NCBI GenBank assembly: GCA_030848705.1
Contig: CM061243.1
Coordinates: 119,250,674 to 119,314,673 of the forward strand
Length of the DNA: 64,000 nucleotides
Origin: Heracleum sosnowskyi
Lineage: Eukaryota > Streptophyta > Magnoliopsida > Apiales > Apiaceae
Direction: 5' to 3'
Part shown: positions 1 to 9,609 of the stretch, in pieces
Position numbering within the stretch: the first letter of the stretch is position 1
How the letters are laid out: the number at the start of each line of letters is the position of its first letter
Notes under the pieces: model-generated
The model's input: only the letters and a program-made list of their open reading frames with translations
Databases searched by the model: none
What the model was told of the DNA's origin: nothing
Made by a program: the position numbers and the translations under genes

Positions 1-1075
1 AAGTTATAATGAGCTTAGTAAAGTTTCTTGCATCTAGATTGTATATAGGCCATTGAATAATTGTCCTGGTAGAAGTTCAGAAGTGTTCATGCAGCAGGAT
101 AGAGATAAATAAGGCTATGAAGAAATAAGTTGCAGAAATTTGTCTAAGGCATTATATAGCAAAGTCAGAAGAAAGCTATGTCGTGAAGTCACCAATATCC
201 ATGTCGTGAAGTACTATATCGCATAGTCCATTTTGTACTATGTCGAGAAGTCCTCAAGACACATGTCGTGAAGTGTTGAAGTCAGCAAAGTCAAAGAAGC
301 CTAGATCGTGAAGTCCTCAGAAGCCCTATGTCGCATAGTCTTCAAATGACCTATGTCGCATAATCTTCAAATGACCTATGTCGCAAAGTCTTCAAAGGCT
401 ATATCGCGAAGTCCTCACAAGTGAGATCGCGAAGTCAGGAATGAAGTGGAGTTCACGATATCAACACTTAGCCGTTTACAACAAGACAAATCAAGGTACA
501 GAATCAAGAATCAAAAGAGACAAATACTGAAGCATTTGTTCTGGCAAGGTGGTCCAAAGAACAGATGGCAAATCTACAGCTAAACTTGGAGAGAAAGATA
601 AGAGACAAGCAGCTACAGAAACGGGAAAGACTCCGAAAAGCAGGTGGTCCTTCCTGACACAGTTAACGTCTTATGGCAGGACAAGTTGGACTTTCAGCAA
701 GGGGTAACTGTGTAAAAATAGGTGTGTGCACTAGTTTGTATAGGGCTTATATATATCATGCACATCCTATTGTTAGCTGTAAGAGAGATACACATAGTTG
801 TTTTGCTAAGCTCTTTTCTCTGTAAGCAAGCAAGTTCAAACCGTTCTTGTTTAGAAGCCAGAAATTCGATTGTGAATTTCTTGGAAAGCTGTAGTATTTA
901 ATTTGCTTATACAAAGTAGATTAAAGTGATTGTGTGTGTTATTTACTTTCTGCATATTACATATCATAATCATATACAGTCTGTTACTTAGTTATCAAGA
1001 ATCGAAAAATATATCAAACTATCCATTCACCCCCCCCCCCCTCTGTCTAGTTTCTAGTAGTATTCATTTCTAACA
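1..1075 (+). mobile_element. Partial LTR of a Copia-type retrotransposon (left end cut by window)
   Basis: This stretch has no counterpart in units B and C and stops exactly where they resume. The last bases are TAACA, a CA-type LTR end, preceded by a C-run. The next five bases, CCACT (1076-1080), belong to the flank shared with B (20789-20793) and are probably the target duplication; the upstream copy lies outside the window. A TATA-like stretch lies near 750. The CG-containing palindromic repeats and C-rich end resemble a Sirevirus-type LTR, which is an inference. No coding sequence is visible, so I read it as the 3' LTR of an element further left, or a solo LTR. Confidence 0.7.
170..440. 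repeat. Short CG-containing palindromic repeats inside the left LTR
   Basis: About ten degenerate copies of a motif like CTATGTCGCATAGTC or ATCGCGAAGTCCTCA lie head to tail, some with a period near 25 bp (324, 350, 376, 401). The core CTATG-TCG-CATAG is an inverted repeat. Clusters of such motifs are known from regulatory parts of Sirevirus LTRs; the assignment here is by resemblance. Confidence 0.65.
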
Positions 1076-1080
1076 CCACT

Positions 1081-2077
1081 TGTGCTAGATTGATATTTGA
1101 GCTTAAATTAAAAATCTTATTAGATTACCCACGTTTTTTATTATTATCCTATTTTTCTTTTAACTTTTGTGTAAATAAAATGTTGATTTATATTATTTAT
1201 ATAAAACTATTTTTTTGGTTTTATGTATAAATACATATTCAATCATCTTTCTTAAAATTTAAATTATATTTAATTTTTTTTTATTTAACATAGATCAATT
1301 ATATTGTTAGTTGTTACAATGTATACTTCTATATAATACAACATATCTTATGACACGTAATTAAATAAGGTGACGACTTTTAAAATATTCAAACAACATG
1401 TGAACTACTAATATGTAATTTAACAAAATCAAGTCACTCGATTCGATTTTAGTCGGTTCAGATTAGCATATTTTGATAATTCGCAACGTACCTCTACATC
1501 TACTTCTTATGTTAAAAGTCGACCAAGGGCAAAATATGCCAAAAAATGATAGTGAATTTAATATTTTATCCTTGTATTTATAAAAATTACATAAATGATC
1601 TTTTCAGTGTTTAAATTAAAAGGGGTTGAATTTGTGTGGCCATTGAAAATCGAACTATTTTCTCCTTATATAAATTTATTTTCATTATCAACGGTACTAC
1701 ATGGAGTTTTGAGTTTACTCTAAAAATATTATTAGATAAAGCGTATTGTCTCTTCATATTTTCTTTTAATAATTTAACTTTTGAGTGACCAACATGTTAT
1801 TTTATATTATTTATATAACATGACAATTTCTTTTTTAATTTTAACTTTTCAATAAATGAAATGTTAGTTCATATCATTTATACAACTCCATATTTTTTAG
1901 CTTTCGTATTTTTATGTATACAGTAATGTATTCAATTATCTTTAAAAAAATTACTCCACTTATATTTTTTTGACTAAATATCAATTAGGTTGTTAATTGT
2001 TATATGATTTATATTTTTATATAATAATATGTTACTTATTATATTTTATATGGAATGTTAAGGTGTTAATACATAAA
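1081..2077. other. AT-rich stretch, no gene seen (unit A)
   Basis: There is no convincing open frame. The stretch recurs at 20794-21789 and 45848-46843. B and C agree with each other where A differs, for example near 1267 and 1352-1375. Its left edge starts inside the tRNA-like repeat that is intact in B and C. Confidence 0.6.
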
Positions 2078-2106
2078 CTAGCATGAAAACCCGTGCAAGG
2101 CACGGG
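2078..2106 (-). mobile_element. Helitron 3' terminus, minus strand (unit A)
   Basis: On the minus strand an inverted repeat CCCGTGC-CTT-GCACGGG (2090-2106) is followed by eight bases and then CTAG (2078-2081), next to a T. This is the canonical Helitron 3' end: a hairpin just upstream of CTRR, inserted between A and T. I cannot place the matching 5' end. The element would run rightwards and is probably cut by the Helitron at 2712. Confidence 0.7.
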
Positions 2107-2519
2107 TCACTATCTAGCATAATTATTTTAACTTCTAAGTAGTTCGGTGTTTATGATAATTTATAGATAGTTTGACAGACATTTTATTGTGGGTACAAAA
2201 GCTGGACTTGATCTCTGTAGTGAGATAGTTAGCGTTGAAAATTATCCTTGGTTGAGGTGTTTTTGAGTTAAAAAATGAGTAAATTCGATACTTATGATTT
2301 ATATTATGTGTAAGATCTATGTCAAAATATGATTATCTTACATACAAGACATTAACCTACACGATTTTACTATTTTAGCTCATTGAGCGAATGATACATT
2401 TTCTTGTTTGTGAAATATAATTTGCATTGTAGAATGTGTACAATGAAACATTTTCTTGTTTGTGAAATGTAATTTGCATTGTAAAATGTGTATATGCATA
2501 ATATTAAAATTTAATATAT

Positions 2520-3075
2520 AATGAATTTTCTAGTATGTTCACGTGAATTAAGTACATTTCCAATCAAATCAATGAGAACCGTTAGATCCACAGTCGTTAG
2601 ATCTTTCCAATCAAATCAATGGGAACCGTTAAATAAAATACTACAAATTTTATATAGAGTACTTTTTATATTTTTTATAATAAAATTTCTCTTTTCTAAC
2701 AACATTATATATCTATACTATTATATAATAGACGGAACAATAAAAGTTTGGTTGGTAGTCTGGTCCACCATGGTTTGTTCACTCATTTCACAACCGTTAG
2801 ATATTTCTAATCAAATTAATGAGAACCGTTAGATAAAATACTAAAAATATTATATAGATTACCTTTTATATTGTGTATAACTAAAAATATTAGATAGAGT
2901 ACCTTTTATATTTTTTCAACTAATTGTTTCATATAAGTTTTACAAATAAGGACAAAATAGAAATTAATTAGAACCATTAGATAAAATCCTAAAAATATTA
3001 TATAGAGTACCTTTTATATTTTTTATAACTAAAAATATTATATAGAATACCTTTTATATTTTTTCAATAGTTAAA
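2520..3075. repeat. Degenerate repeats of an AACCGTTAGAT / ATTATATAGAGTACC module
   Basis: The phrases AACCGTTAGAT, CCAATCAAAT and TATAGAGTACCTTTTATATT recur several times from about 2560 to 3060, in imperfect units of roughly 60-130 bp. The set overlaps the Helitron 5' end at 2712. The same array is at 22230-22785 and 47284-47840. I read no gene here; the short frame starting at 2521 is AT-rich noise. Confidence 0.6.
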
Positions 3076-3109
3076 TTATCTCACATATAATAATATTATG
3101 TTAATCAAT

Positions 3110-3670
3110 ATAATAATAGATACCAAATACTGCTCTACTCACGCGACACACACACATACATATAATGTGTTTGATAGAGAACACATATGACTGAATAGTG
3201 CAATGGTAGGAAGATGAACAAATTATTGCATAAACCTAAGTTGGATTCGATTCATTAACAATTTTTTTAAAAAAAAAGTAAACACAGGGGAAATTTAAAT
3301 ATTTTAAATTAAATAAAATGTCTTGCCAATTTAGATTAGATTAAATGTCTCATGAATCATTGATTTTATTGGGCTATAATAAAACAGATATATAATAATA
3401 ATATTATCAAACATTTCTCTACTCAAGTGACACACATATGATGTGTGTAATTGACAACACATGTAATTGAGTGGTGTGGTGGTAAGAGAAGGTGCAAATT
3501 ATTGTATAGACCCAAGTTTGAAACCACCCAACAACAATTTTTTAAAAAATAGTAAACACAAGGGCAATTTGGACATTTCAAATGCATTAAAATGTCTTGC
3601 CAATTTAAATTGAATAAAATGTGCCACCAATTATTGCCCCATGCTGGGCTATTATTAATAGAAAGATATA
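3110..3670 (+). repeat. Imperfect tandem duplication with tRNA-like modules
   Basis: Two related units of about 280 bp (roughly 3110-3395 and 3396-3670) share a CTCTACTCA start, a CACACATA stretch, a tRNA-like block (near 3193-3262 and 3466-3534) with A-box-like TAGTGCAATGGT and B-box-like GGATTCGATTC, then GTAAACACA and AATGTCTTGCCAATTTA. The second unit is the target of the 6.5-kb Helitron in B and C. Confidence 0.6.
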
Positions 3671-3767
3671 ATATTAAAATCTATAAGTAACATATTGTCA
3701 GTTACTTCTATTATTTAAAAATAGATTTTAAGTTGCACACGTCATTGTAAAAATTGGGAATCAGTGT

Positions 3768-4330
3768 TAGGGGTTGTTCATGGGTTGGAAGAATTTTTAC
3801 AGCTCGACCCAATTATATTATTTTGACTTTCTTTTACCCAACCCGCAAAATATAAATTTGCAACCCAACCCTACTTATAAGTTATAATACATTAGTTTGG
3901 GTTAGGTTGCATTAGTCAGAATGGTTTAAATAATTTTATTAAAAAAATAAATATTATACAATATCTCTCATTTGAAAAATCTAAGTAAATTAAAACATGT
4001 ATAACTTACAATTTAGTGTTAATATTTTATTTTTGGATAATTATAATTTCAATAATATAATTATGTACACATATATCAATAAATGTCAGTATGATATATT
4101 ATCTAATGTATGGTTGTATGTACAATATAAATATATATTTAAATATCAAACAAAATTTGTAAGTTAAATCGGATTGACCGAAAATTATAAATTTCATACC
4201 CAACCCATTTAAATTAGTTTGAAATGTTTTTAACCCAATTAAGTATCGAGTTTTCTTCTATCGGCTTGGTCGGCCAAAAATAGGGTTGTGTTGGTTCGGT
4301 GATCAGGTTGGTAAGCCGTAAACATCCTTA
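3768..4330. mobile_element. hAT-like MITE, 563 bp (unit A)
   Basis: The ends are imperfect inverted repeats: TAGGGGTTGTTCATGGG at the left, and TAAGGATGTTTACGGC when the right end is read on the other strand. Flanking 8-mers ATCAGTGT and ATCGGAGT match at six of eight positions, as expected of a decayed 8-bp hAT target duplication. The interior is rich in ACCCAACCC and GGGTTGG. No transposase frame is present. Confidence 0.6.
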
Positions 4331-4338
4331 ATCGGAGT

Positions 4339-4786
4339 ATTCAACTGAGCCACCGTTTTGGATGATTATAGATTTTATGATGTGATCACGGTATAGTATT
4401 ACATATGTGACGAACTTATATTTTTTTACAAGTATACTGTTATTTCATTAAATACACATAAGTTTAGATACGTCCATATTATATATGGACAACTGTACTA
4501 AAATTATCATTGATATTATAATTAATTATTAGATTTGATAAAATGCATTTCACATCATTTAAAATGAAAAAATAATTTTGGCAAATAAAAGTAATAATTT
4601 GATTTTTATCTTATAGAAATTTATTCAAATTTTGTGAAATTTTATTAAATTAAAAAAAAGTTAAAAGAATTTGCATAAAAATAAAAGATAAATTCAAAAT
4701 ATTATCATTTTCTATATTTTTAAGTACAAAACTATTCCGATATCTATACATGTTCATGCGAGAAATTATTTCAGTATATTAGCAGG
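4339..4786. other. AT-rich Helitron interior, no gene seen
   Basis: This sequence lies between the MITE and the 3' hairpin of the 2.1-kb Helitron. No convincing reading frame or motif is visible. Confidence 0.5.
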
Positions 4787-5039
4787 CCCGTGCCTCGCAC
4801 GGGCTATTACGCTAGTATATATATAAACTACATCGGTCAAACATAATTGATATCTATTTAATTGAAAAAATATAAGTGTATTAAATTTTTTGCAAAGATG
4901 ATTGAATAAATAGTTACATATAATTCGAAAACTAAGAATATGGTATATAAATAATACAAATAACATTTTATATACTTAAGTTATATTAAAAAAGAATAAA
5001 AGGAAATGATGTAGTTTATCTTGTAAGAATTTTAAAATA

Positions 5040-5225
5040 CACTCAAAAATCAATGTAACACAATTGTTAAGACATGGACTTCGTAAGAGAAGGTCATGAG
5101 TTCAATTCCAAAGAAGTACAAAAATTCATTCATTTTTACCATAAATTATAGAGTGTCATTTTTGTGATTTTTCATCAAATAAGAGTAAAATTATAATTTC
5201 ACAGACATTTTATTGGGACAATTTA
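5040..5225 (+). mobile_element. SINE-like repeat with tRNA-like head (unit A)
   Basis: The head TAACACAATTGTTAAGAC with GGTCATGAGTTCAATTCC imitates the A and B boxes of a tRNA-type Pol III promoter. The tail runs to ATAATTTCACAGACATTTTATTGGGACAATTT. Relatives lie on the minus strand around 11925/20667 and on the plus strand near 59940 and 61205. Copies in B and C are at 31300-31485 and 56378-56563. SINE identity is an inference; no poly(A) tail or clear target duplication was seen. Confidence 0.5.
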
Positions 5226-5313
5226 CCTCTTATCACAATACCCCACATATGTCAAATGAAATCACGATTATTTAAAAATTTAACACCCCCACGGATGTCA
5301 AATGAAACCACAA

Positions 5314-5819
5314 TCAATCATCAATATCAATATATATATATAAAGGAGGATACGTGGGAGGTGAGGTGGCGCCCCTAAGATTGTCTCAATCTATTTTTCT
5401 AATTTTCTAGAATTTTTGAATTTTAAATACTAATAAATCAAAAAATATTCTTTAACATATTAGAAGTAGAATAGGTGTTCGAATTTATTAAGGAGAAGAG
5501 TTCGAATTTAAAGCGAAGACATATAACTAAAAGTTCTATTTGAAGTAGAATAGGTGTTTGAATTTGTAGAAGGGAATAGTTCAAATATAAAAGAAATACT
5601 TGCAAAGTTCTATTTGAAGTAGAATAAGTGTTTCAATTTATAGAGGAGAAGAGTTCGGATATAAAAAAAGTACATGCAATTAAAAGTTCTATTGGAAGTA
5701 CAATAAGTGTTTGTAATACATAACTAAAAGTTTTATTTGAAGTAAAATATGTGAAGTTATATATGTGTTTTTTCAACAAAAGAGTGGCTCATTAGAAATG
5801 AGTATGATAACATAAAAAT

Positions 5820-5867
<48 letters not shown>

Positions 5868-6520
5868 GAGGATACACGGGAGTTTAGGTGGCGCCCCTAA
5901 GATCGTCTCAATCTATTTTTTTAATTTTCTAGAATTTTAGAATTTTAAATAATGATAAATAAAAAAAATATCCTTTAACATATTAGAAGTAGAATAGATG
6001 TTCGAATTTATTGAGGAGAAGCGTTCGAATTTATAGCGAAGACATATAATTAAAAGTTATATTTGAAGTAGAATAGGTGTTTGAATTTGTAGAGGGGAAG
6101 AGTTCAAATATAAAAGAAGTACTTGCAAAGTTCTATTTAAAGTAGAATATGTGTTTCGATTTATAAAGGAGAAGAGTTCGGATATAAAAGAAATACTTGC
6201 AATTAAAGTTCTATTGGAAGTAGAATAAACGTTTATAATACATAACTAAAAGTTCTATTTGAAGTAGAATATGTAAAGTTCTATAGGTGTTTTTTCAACG
6301 AAAGAGTGTCTCATTAGAAAGGACTGTGATAACATAAAAATTAATATATAAGACAAGTATATATTAAATATATTAAATTTGAGATTTTGATATTAAAAAG
6401 GAAAGCGTGTTTCACGGGAGGACGGCTTATTAGAGAGGACCGAGTAATTTTCGTAATTTATTTGATAGAGTTTTTTTTAAAAATTATTACGCCGCCGCGA
6501 AGCGCGACTTTTTCAACTAG
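5314..6520 (+). mobile_element. Non-autonomous Helitron, 1207 bp, only in unit A
   Basis: Units B and C read ACCACAA|TTACTTAG at 31573/31574 and the equivalent C site. Unit A has the same flanks with 1207 bp between them, beginning TCAATCATC and ending CTTTTTCAACTAG. So the insertion lies exactly between A and T, starts with TC and ends with CTAG, and a GC hairpin CGCG-AAG-CGCG (6496-6506) sits 10 nt before CTAG. There is no protein-coding capacity. The interior is a direct duplication of about 0.5 kb with a TA tract between the halves. Confidence 0.93.
5341..6350 (+). repeat. Direct duplication inside the 1.2-kb Helitron
   Basis: Two copies of one block start with TAAAGGAGGATAC at 5341 and 5863 and end near ATAACATAAAAATCAAT. 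Each contains smaller repeats of the type AAAGTTCTATTTGAAGTAGAAT with GAAGAGTTC. A TA microsatellite at about 5822-5864 separates the halves, suggesting slippage or recombination between TA tracts at the 5' end. Confidence 0.8.
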
Positions 6521-7150
6521 TTACTTAGAAACTTAACACAATGCAGAGCTTACTCGCTGGCAAGAATTATAATAAAATAAGGGGAACGTTAATCCTTTGC
6601 TACTAGACTTGATAAACAATTAACACAATCTGAAACAATTAACACTAATTTCAAGTGATCTGCAACAAGATAAATTTTGTCAAAACAAACAAATTGGACA
6701 AGGAACGGTTCGACGAAAGTTGATTTCGGCCTTGTAAAAACTTGTCTTGGAGCACAACAATGCATTTTTGTATCTTCAAACTCATTTGGATTCAAGGTAG
6801 TCAAGGTAAAACAACCTGCGAATTGTTGTCTTTCAGACAAACATAAGCCATAAGCTATATTGATTTTCTCTGAACAATCAGAAACGATAGAACAAGTATC
6901 TGGGCCAATTCACGGAAACCATAGTTTTAGTGTTTCACATCAAATATTCACAAACACGTTTTACCAATTACCTCAACATTTGTACCATCACTTTCAAACA
7001 CAAACACAAACACATTTCAAACCAGAATTAGGAGGTTCTAAACCATAACACAGTGATGTGATACTGTCTTTACCATTCACAAACACGTTTTACATAAAAT
7101 TCCAAATCAAGTCGAACAGAAATTTAAAATTTTAAGCAGGGCTCAAAACA
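6521..7150 (-). other. 3' flank / 3'-UTR side of polyubiquitin gene A
   Basis: This sequence lies downstream of the polyubiquitin stop codon and is nearly identical in all three units; B has one extra T near 31981. The gene's 3' UTR and polyadenylation site must lie here, but I cannot point to the site. A short minus-strand frame (6589-6840) has no recognisable product. Confidence 0.55.
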
Positions 7151-8299
7151 CTAAAACACACCACCGCGGAGACGCAGAACAAGGTGAAGTGTGGACTCTT
7201 TCTGAATGTTGTAGTCGGCCAAAGTCCTCCCATCTTCCAACTGCTTCCCAGCAAAGATCAACCTCTGCTGATCTGGTGGGATCCCCTCCTTGTCCTGGAT
7301 CTTTGCCTTCACATTATCAATCGTATCCGAGCTTTCAACCTCCAGGGTAATGGTCTTACCGGTCAAAGTCTTGACAAATATCTGCATCCCTCCTCTGAGA
7401 CGGAGCACCAAGTGGAGGGTAGATTCCTTCTGGATATTGTAGTCTGCGAGTGTACGACCATCCTCAAGCTGCTTGCCAGCAAAAATCAGCCTCTGCTGGT
7501 CTGGTGGAATACCTTCTTTGTCCTGAATTTTTGCTTTAACATTATCAATGGTGTCCGAGCTCTCCACCTCCAGGGTGATAGTCTTTCCTGTCAAAGTCTT
7601 CACAAATATCTGCATTCCACCCCTCAGCCTTAACACCAAATGGAGTGTCGACTCCTTCTGGATGTTGTAATCAGCCAGAGTCCTCCCATCCTCCAACTGC
7701 TTACCAGCAAAGATCAACCTTTGCTGGTCAGGAGGGATTCCCTCCTTGTCTTGAATTTTCGCCTTCACATTGTCAATTGTATCCGAGCTTTCTACTTCCA
7801 AGGTAATCGTCTTCCCAGTGAGAGTCTTGACAAAGATTTGCATGCCACCACGTAGACGGAGCACCAAGTGAAGGGTTGATTCCTTCTGGATGTTGTAGTC
7901 AGCAAGTGTGCGACCATCTTCGAGCTGCTTCCCAGCAAAAATGAGCCTTTGCTGGTCTGGGGGGATACCCTCCTTGTCCTGGATCTTAGCTTTGACATTA
8001 TCAATAGTATCAGAGCTTTCAACTTCTAGGGTGATGGTCTTGCCAGTAAGAGTCTTGACAAAGATCTGCATGCCACCACGTAGACGCAGAACCAAATGAA
8101 GGGTGGACTCCTTCTGAATATTGTAATCAGCTAGGGTACGTCCATCCTCGAGCTGCTTTCCAGCAAAGATGAGCCTCTGCTGATCCGGAGGGATACCCTC
8201 CTTGTCTTGAATCTTAGATTTAACATTGTCAATAGTGTCAGAGCTTTCGACCTCAAGGGTGATGGTCTTTCCAGTAAGAGTTTTCACAAAGATTTGCAT
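7151..8299 (-). CDS. Polyubiquitin, five repeats (unit A)
   Basis: The product is 382 residues: five head-to-tail 76-residue ubiquitins, each ending LRLRGG, followed by Val-Phe and stop. Repeats occupy 8072-8299, 7844-8071, 7616-7843, 7388-7615 and 7160-7387. Deubiquitinases cut after each Gly76 to release free ubiquitin for tagging proteins (degradation, trafficking, signalling); the two-residue tail blocks early conjugation. Lys48 and Lys63 contexts are intact in every repeat. The first repeat has Ser at residue 28 (NVKSKIQ) where the others have Ala. The ATG directly follows a splice acceptor, as in plant UBQ10-type genes. The repeats differ mostly by silent changes, the usual pattern in this family. 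The coding sequence is identical to the B gene as far as I could compare. Confidence 0.98.
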   Translation of the reverse strand: MQIFVKTLTGKTITLEVESSDTIDNVKSKIQDKEGIPPDQQRLIFAGKQLEDGRTLADYNIQKESTLHLVLRLRGGMQIFVKTLTGKTITLEVESSDTIDNVKAKIQDKEGIPPDQQRLIFAGKQLEDGRTLADYNIQKESTLHLVLRLRGGMQIFVKTLTGKTITLEVESSDTIDNVKAKIQDKEGIPPDQQRLIFAGKQLEDGRTLADYNIQKESTLHLVLRLRGGMQIFVKTLTGKTITLEVESSDTIDNVKAKIQDKEGIPPDQQRLIFAGKQLEDGRTLADYNIQKESTLHLVLRLRGGMQIFVKTLTGKTITLEVESSDTIDNVKAKIQDKEGIPPDQQRLIFAGKQLEDGRTLADYNIQKESTLHLVLRLRGGVF

Positions 8300-9290
8300 C
8301 TGTTATCAAGTTAAAAGAAATTTAGATTCGATAAGTTATTGGTAGAACAATTATTGGAAACACAAACACATTATATAAAGCCGAGCAAAAGACCTGTACA
8401 CACATTAAGGTTAACATATTATGTTGTTTAGAACTATTTAAAATCCTATCTGTTAGGTAAAAGCCAGGTTCATACTACCAAATTCTGATATAAACTACAC
8501 CAATTCGAACTGCATTGATGAATCATCAGATAAAAAATATCGTTTTTATCCATTTTCTCAATTTTTTGGTAATTCTTACTTCCAAGCTTAGTATTTATAT
8601 TACTGCTATAATCCATTTTGGTCCAGGCCTCAATATCTGTTTTTTGTCTTAGAAAAAAATTGAGAATTGTCCAATTTGACAGCATGTACAAAATAATGTT
8701 CCGGTTTTCGTTAACCTCAAATGTCTAGAAAATCTGGCCGTAATTAACCTCAAATGTTTGGAATATCTAGCAGTTTGTATAGTCCACGATTACTAATTCT
8801 TTCAATTCGATGCAACAGTAGGTACAAATTAATTTTCTCGTTTCTGTAAACCTCAAATATCTAGAATATCCGGCCGTAATTAACCTCGAATGTTTAAAAT
8901 TATATCTAGCAGTTATTAACTGGTGTAAAATCCGAGAAGTCGACAAGATAAATTCAAACATAATTCAACAATTATCACCTAGATAACCTAAATCTTCATC
9001 TTCATAATCTCAATCAACAAACATAATTATACAGCATATATACAAACAATACACACAATTAAGCCGATAAAATTATACAAACAGGATAAAACAAATTAAT
9101 CAGATAAACAAATATTAAAAATACATGAACAGATCGCAACCTATATAAATCAATCAATTCTTATATACACATACACAGAGCTCCAATACAATCGATTAAC
9201 AACCAAAATTAAATACACGCATCTAAAGATACACATATCAATTGAAAACAAGGAAACAAAATTAAAAGAGTTGAGATCAAAGTATCGTAC
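8300..9290 (-). other. 5'-UTR intron of polyubiquitin A (991 bp)
   Basis: On the minus strand the donor reads TTCAAG|GTACGATAC (GT at 9289-9290) and the acceptor TGATAACAG|ATG (AG at 8300-8301). A long leader intron ending directly before the ATG is typical of plant polyubiquitin genes, where it often boosts expression. Splicing is inferred from these sites and the family pattern. Confidence 0.85.
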
Positions 9291-9424
9291 CTTGAATTGT
9301 GTGTATATTGATAGCAGGCTAGGGTTTTTTTGCAAACGAGAGAAAATATGATGAATTGGGGGAGAGAAGTGTTTGTATTTATACAAATTACAAAGGGGTT
9401 GATTGATACTAGAAGCTTCTTGGA
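9291..9424 (-). promoter_or_regulatory. Core promoter and leader exon of polyubiquitin A
   Basis: A TATA box TATAAATA (minus strand, 9376-9383) lies about 85 bp upstream of the splice donor, predicting a start near 9345 and a short non-coding first exon. At 9411-9424 the sequence AGAAGCTTCTTGGA matches a heat-shock element (nGAAnnTTCnnGAAn) with one deviation in the third unit. Heat or stress induction is expected for polyubiquitin genes. The element is conserved in the diverged C gene. Confidence 0.75.
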
Positions 9425-9582
9425 TCAACGCGTTTTAACGGGAAGATGTATGTAATGTATTCTCGCGTCAAGCGGATTTGCCTAGCCCACAAGTCACGGT
9501 TTCGGACTTTGCCTTCTAATTTGGACTTTGTCTTTTACAAGATTTTTCTTTGTTTCTTTAAATAAATAAATAGCATAATAGT

Positions 9583-9609
9583 TCGTGCAAGGCACGAGAC
9601 TTTTTCTAG
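9583..9609 (+). mobile_element. Helitron-like 3' terminus upstream of polyubiquitin A
   Basis: The inverted repeat TCGTGC-AAG-GCACGA (9583-9597) is followed by GACTTTTT and CTAG|T at 9606-9609, matching the Helitron 3' layout. It sits about 200 bp upstream of the TATA box. Its 5' partner is unknown. In unit C the aligned place reads GCCCGTCTAGC (near 59408), with the hairpin missing. Confidence 0.55.

Larger units (their letters stand above)
2712..4815 (+). mobile_element. Non-autonomous Helitron, about 2.1 kb, uninterrupted copy (unit A)
   Basis: The 5' end reads A|TCTATACTATTATATAATAG, a classic plant Helitron start. The 3' end has the hairpin CCCGTGC-CTC-GCACGGG (4787-4803) followed by CTATTACG and CTAG|T. 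Both ends obey the A|T insertion rule. No Rep/helicase frame is present, so it depends on another element for movement. It contains the duplicated tRNA-like module at 3110-3670 and a hAT-like MITE at 3768-4330. The equivalent copies in B and C are split by a 6.5-kb Helitron. Pairing of the two ends is inferred from orientation and spacing. Confidence 0.75.

Noticed and set aside
3193..3262. A functional tRNA gene
   Set aside because: Only A- and B-box-like sequences are present; I could not fold acceptor and anticodon stems of a proper tRNA.
2078..4815. One element with inverted-repeat ends (both ends show ACTAGC plus a CCCGTGC hairpin)
   Set aside because: Both are Helitron 3' ends facing outwards. 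The plus one pairs better with the TCTATACTATTAT start at 2712, and no matching target duplication was seen.
5331..6350. CRISPR-like array because of the repeated short blocks
   Set aside because: The repeats are long, degenerate and lie within a Helitron in plant DNA; there are no regular spacers.
7184..8099. Plus-strand open frames across the ubiquitin genes (also in B and C)
   Set aside because: They are antisense shadows of the repeated ubiquitin codons; the minus-strand protein is unambiguous.
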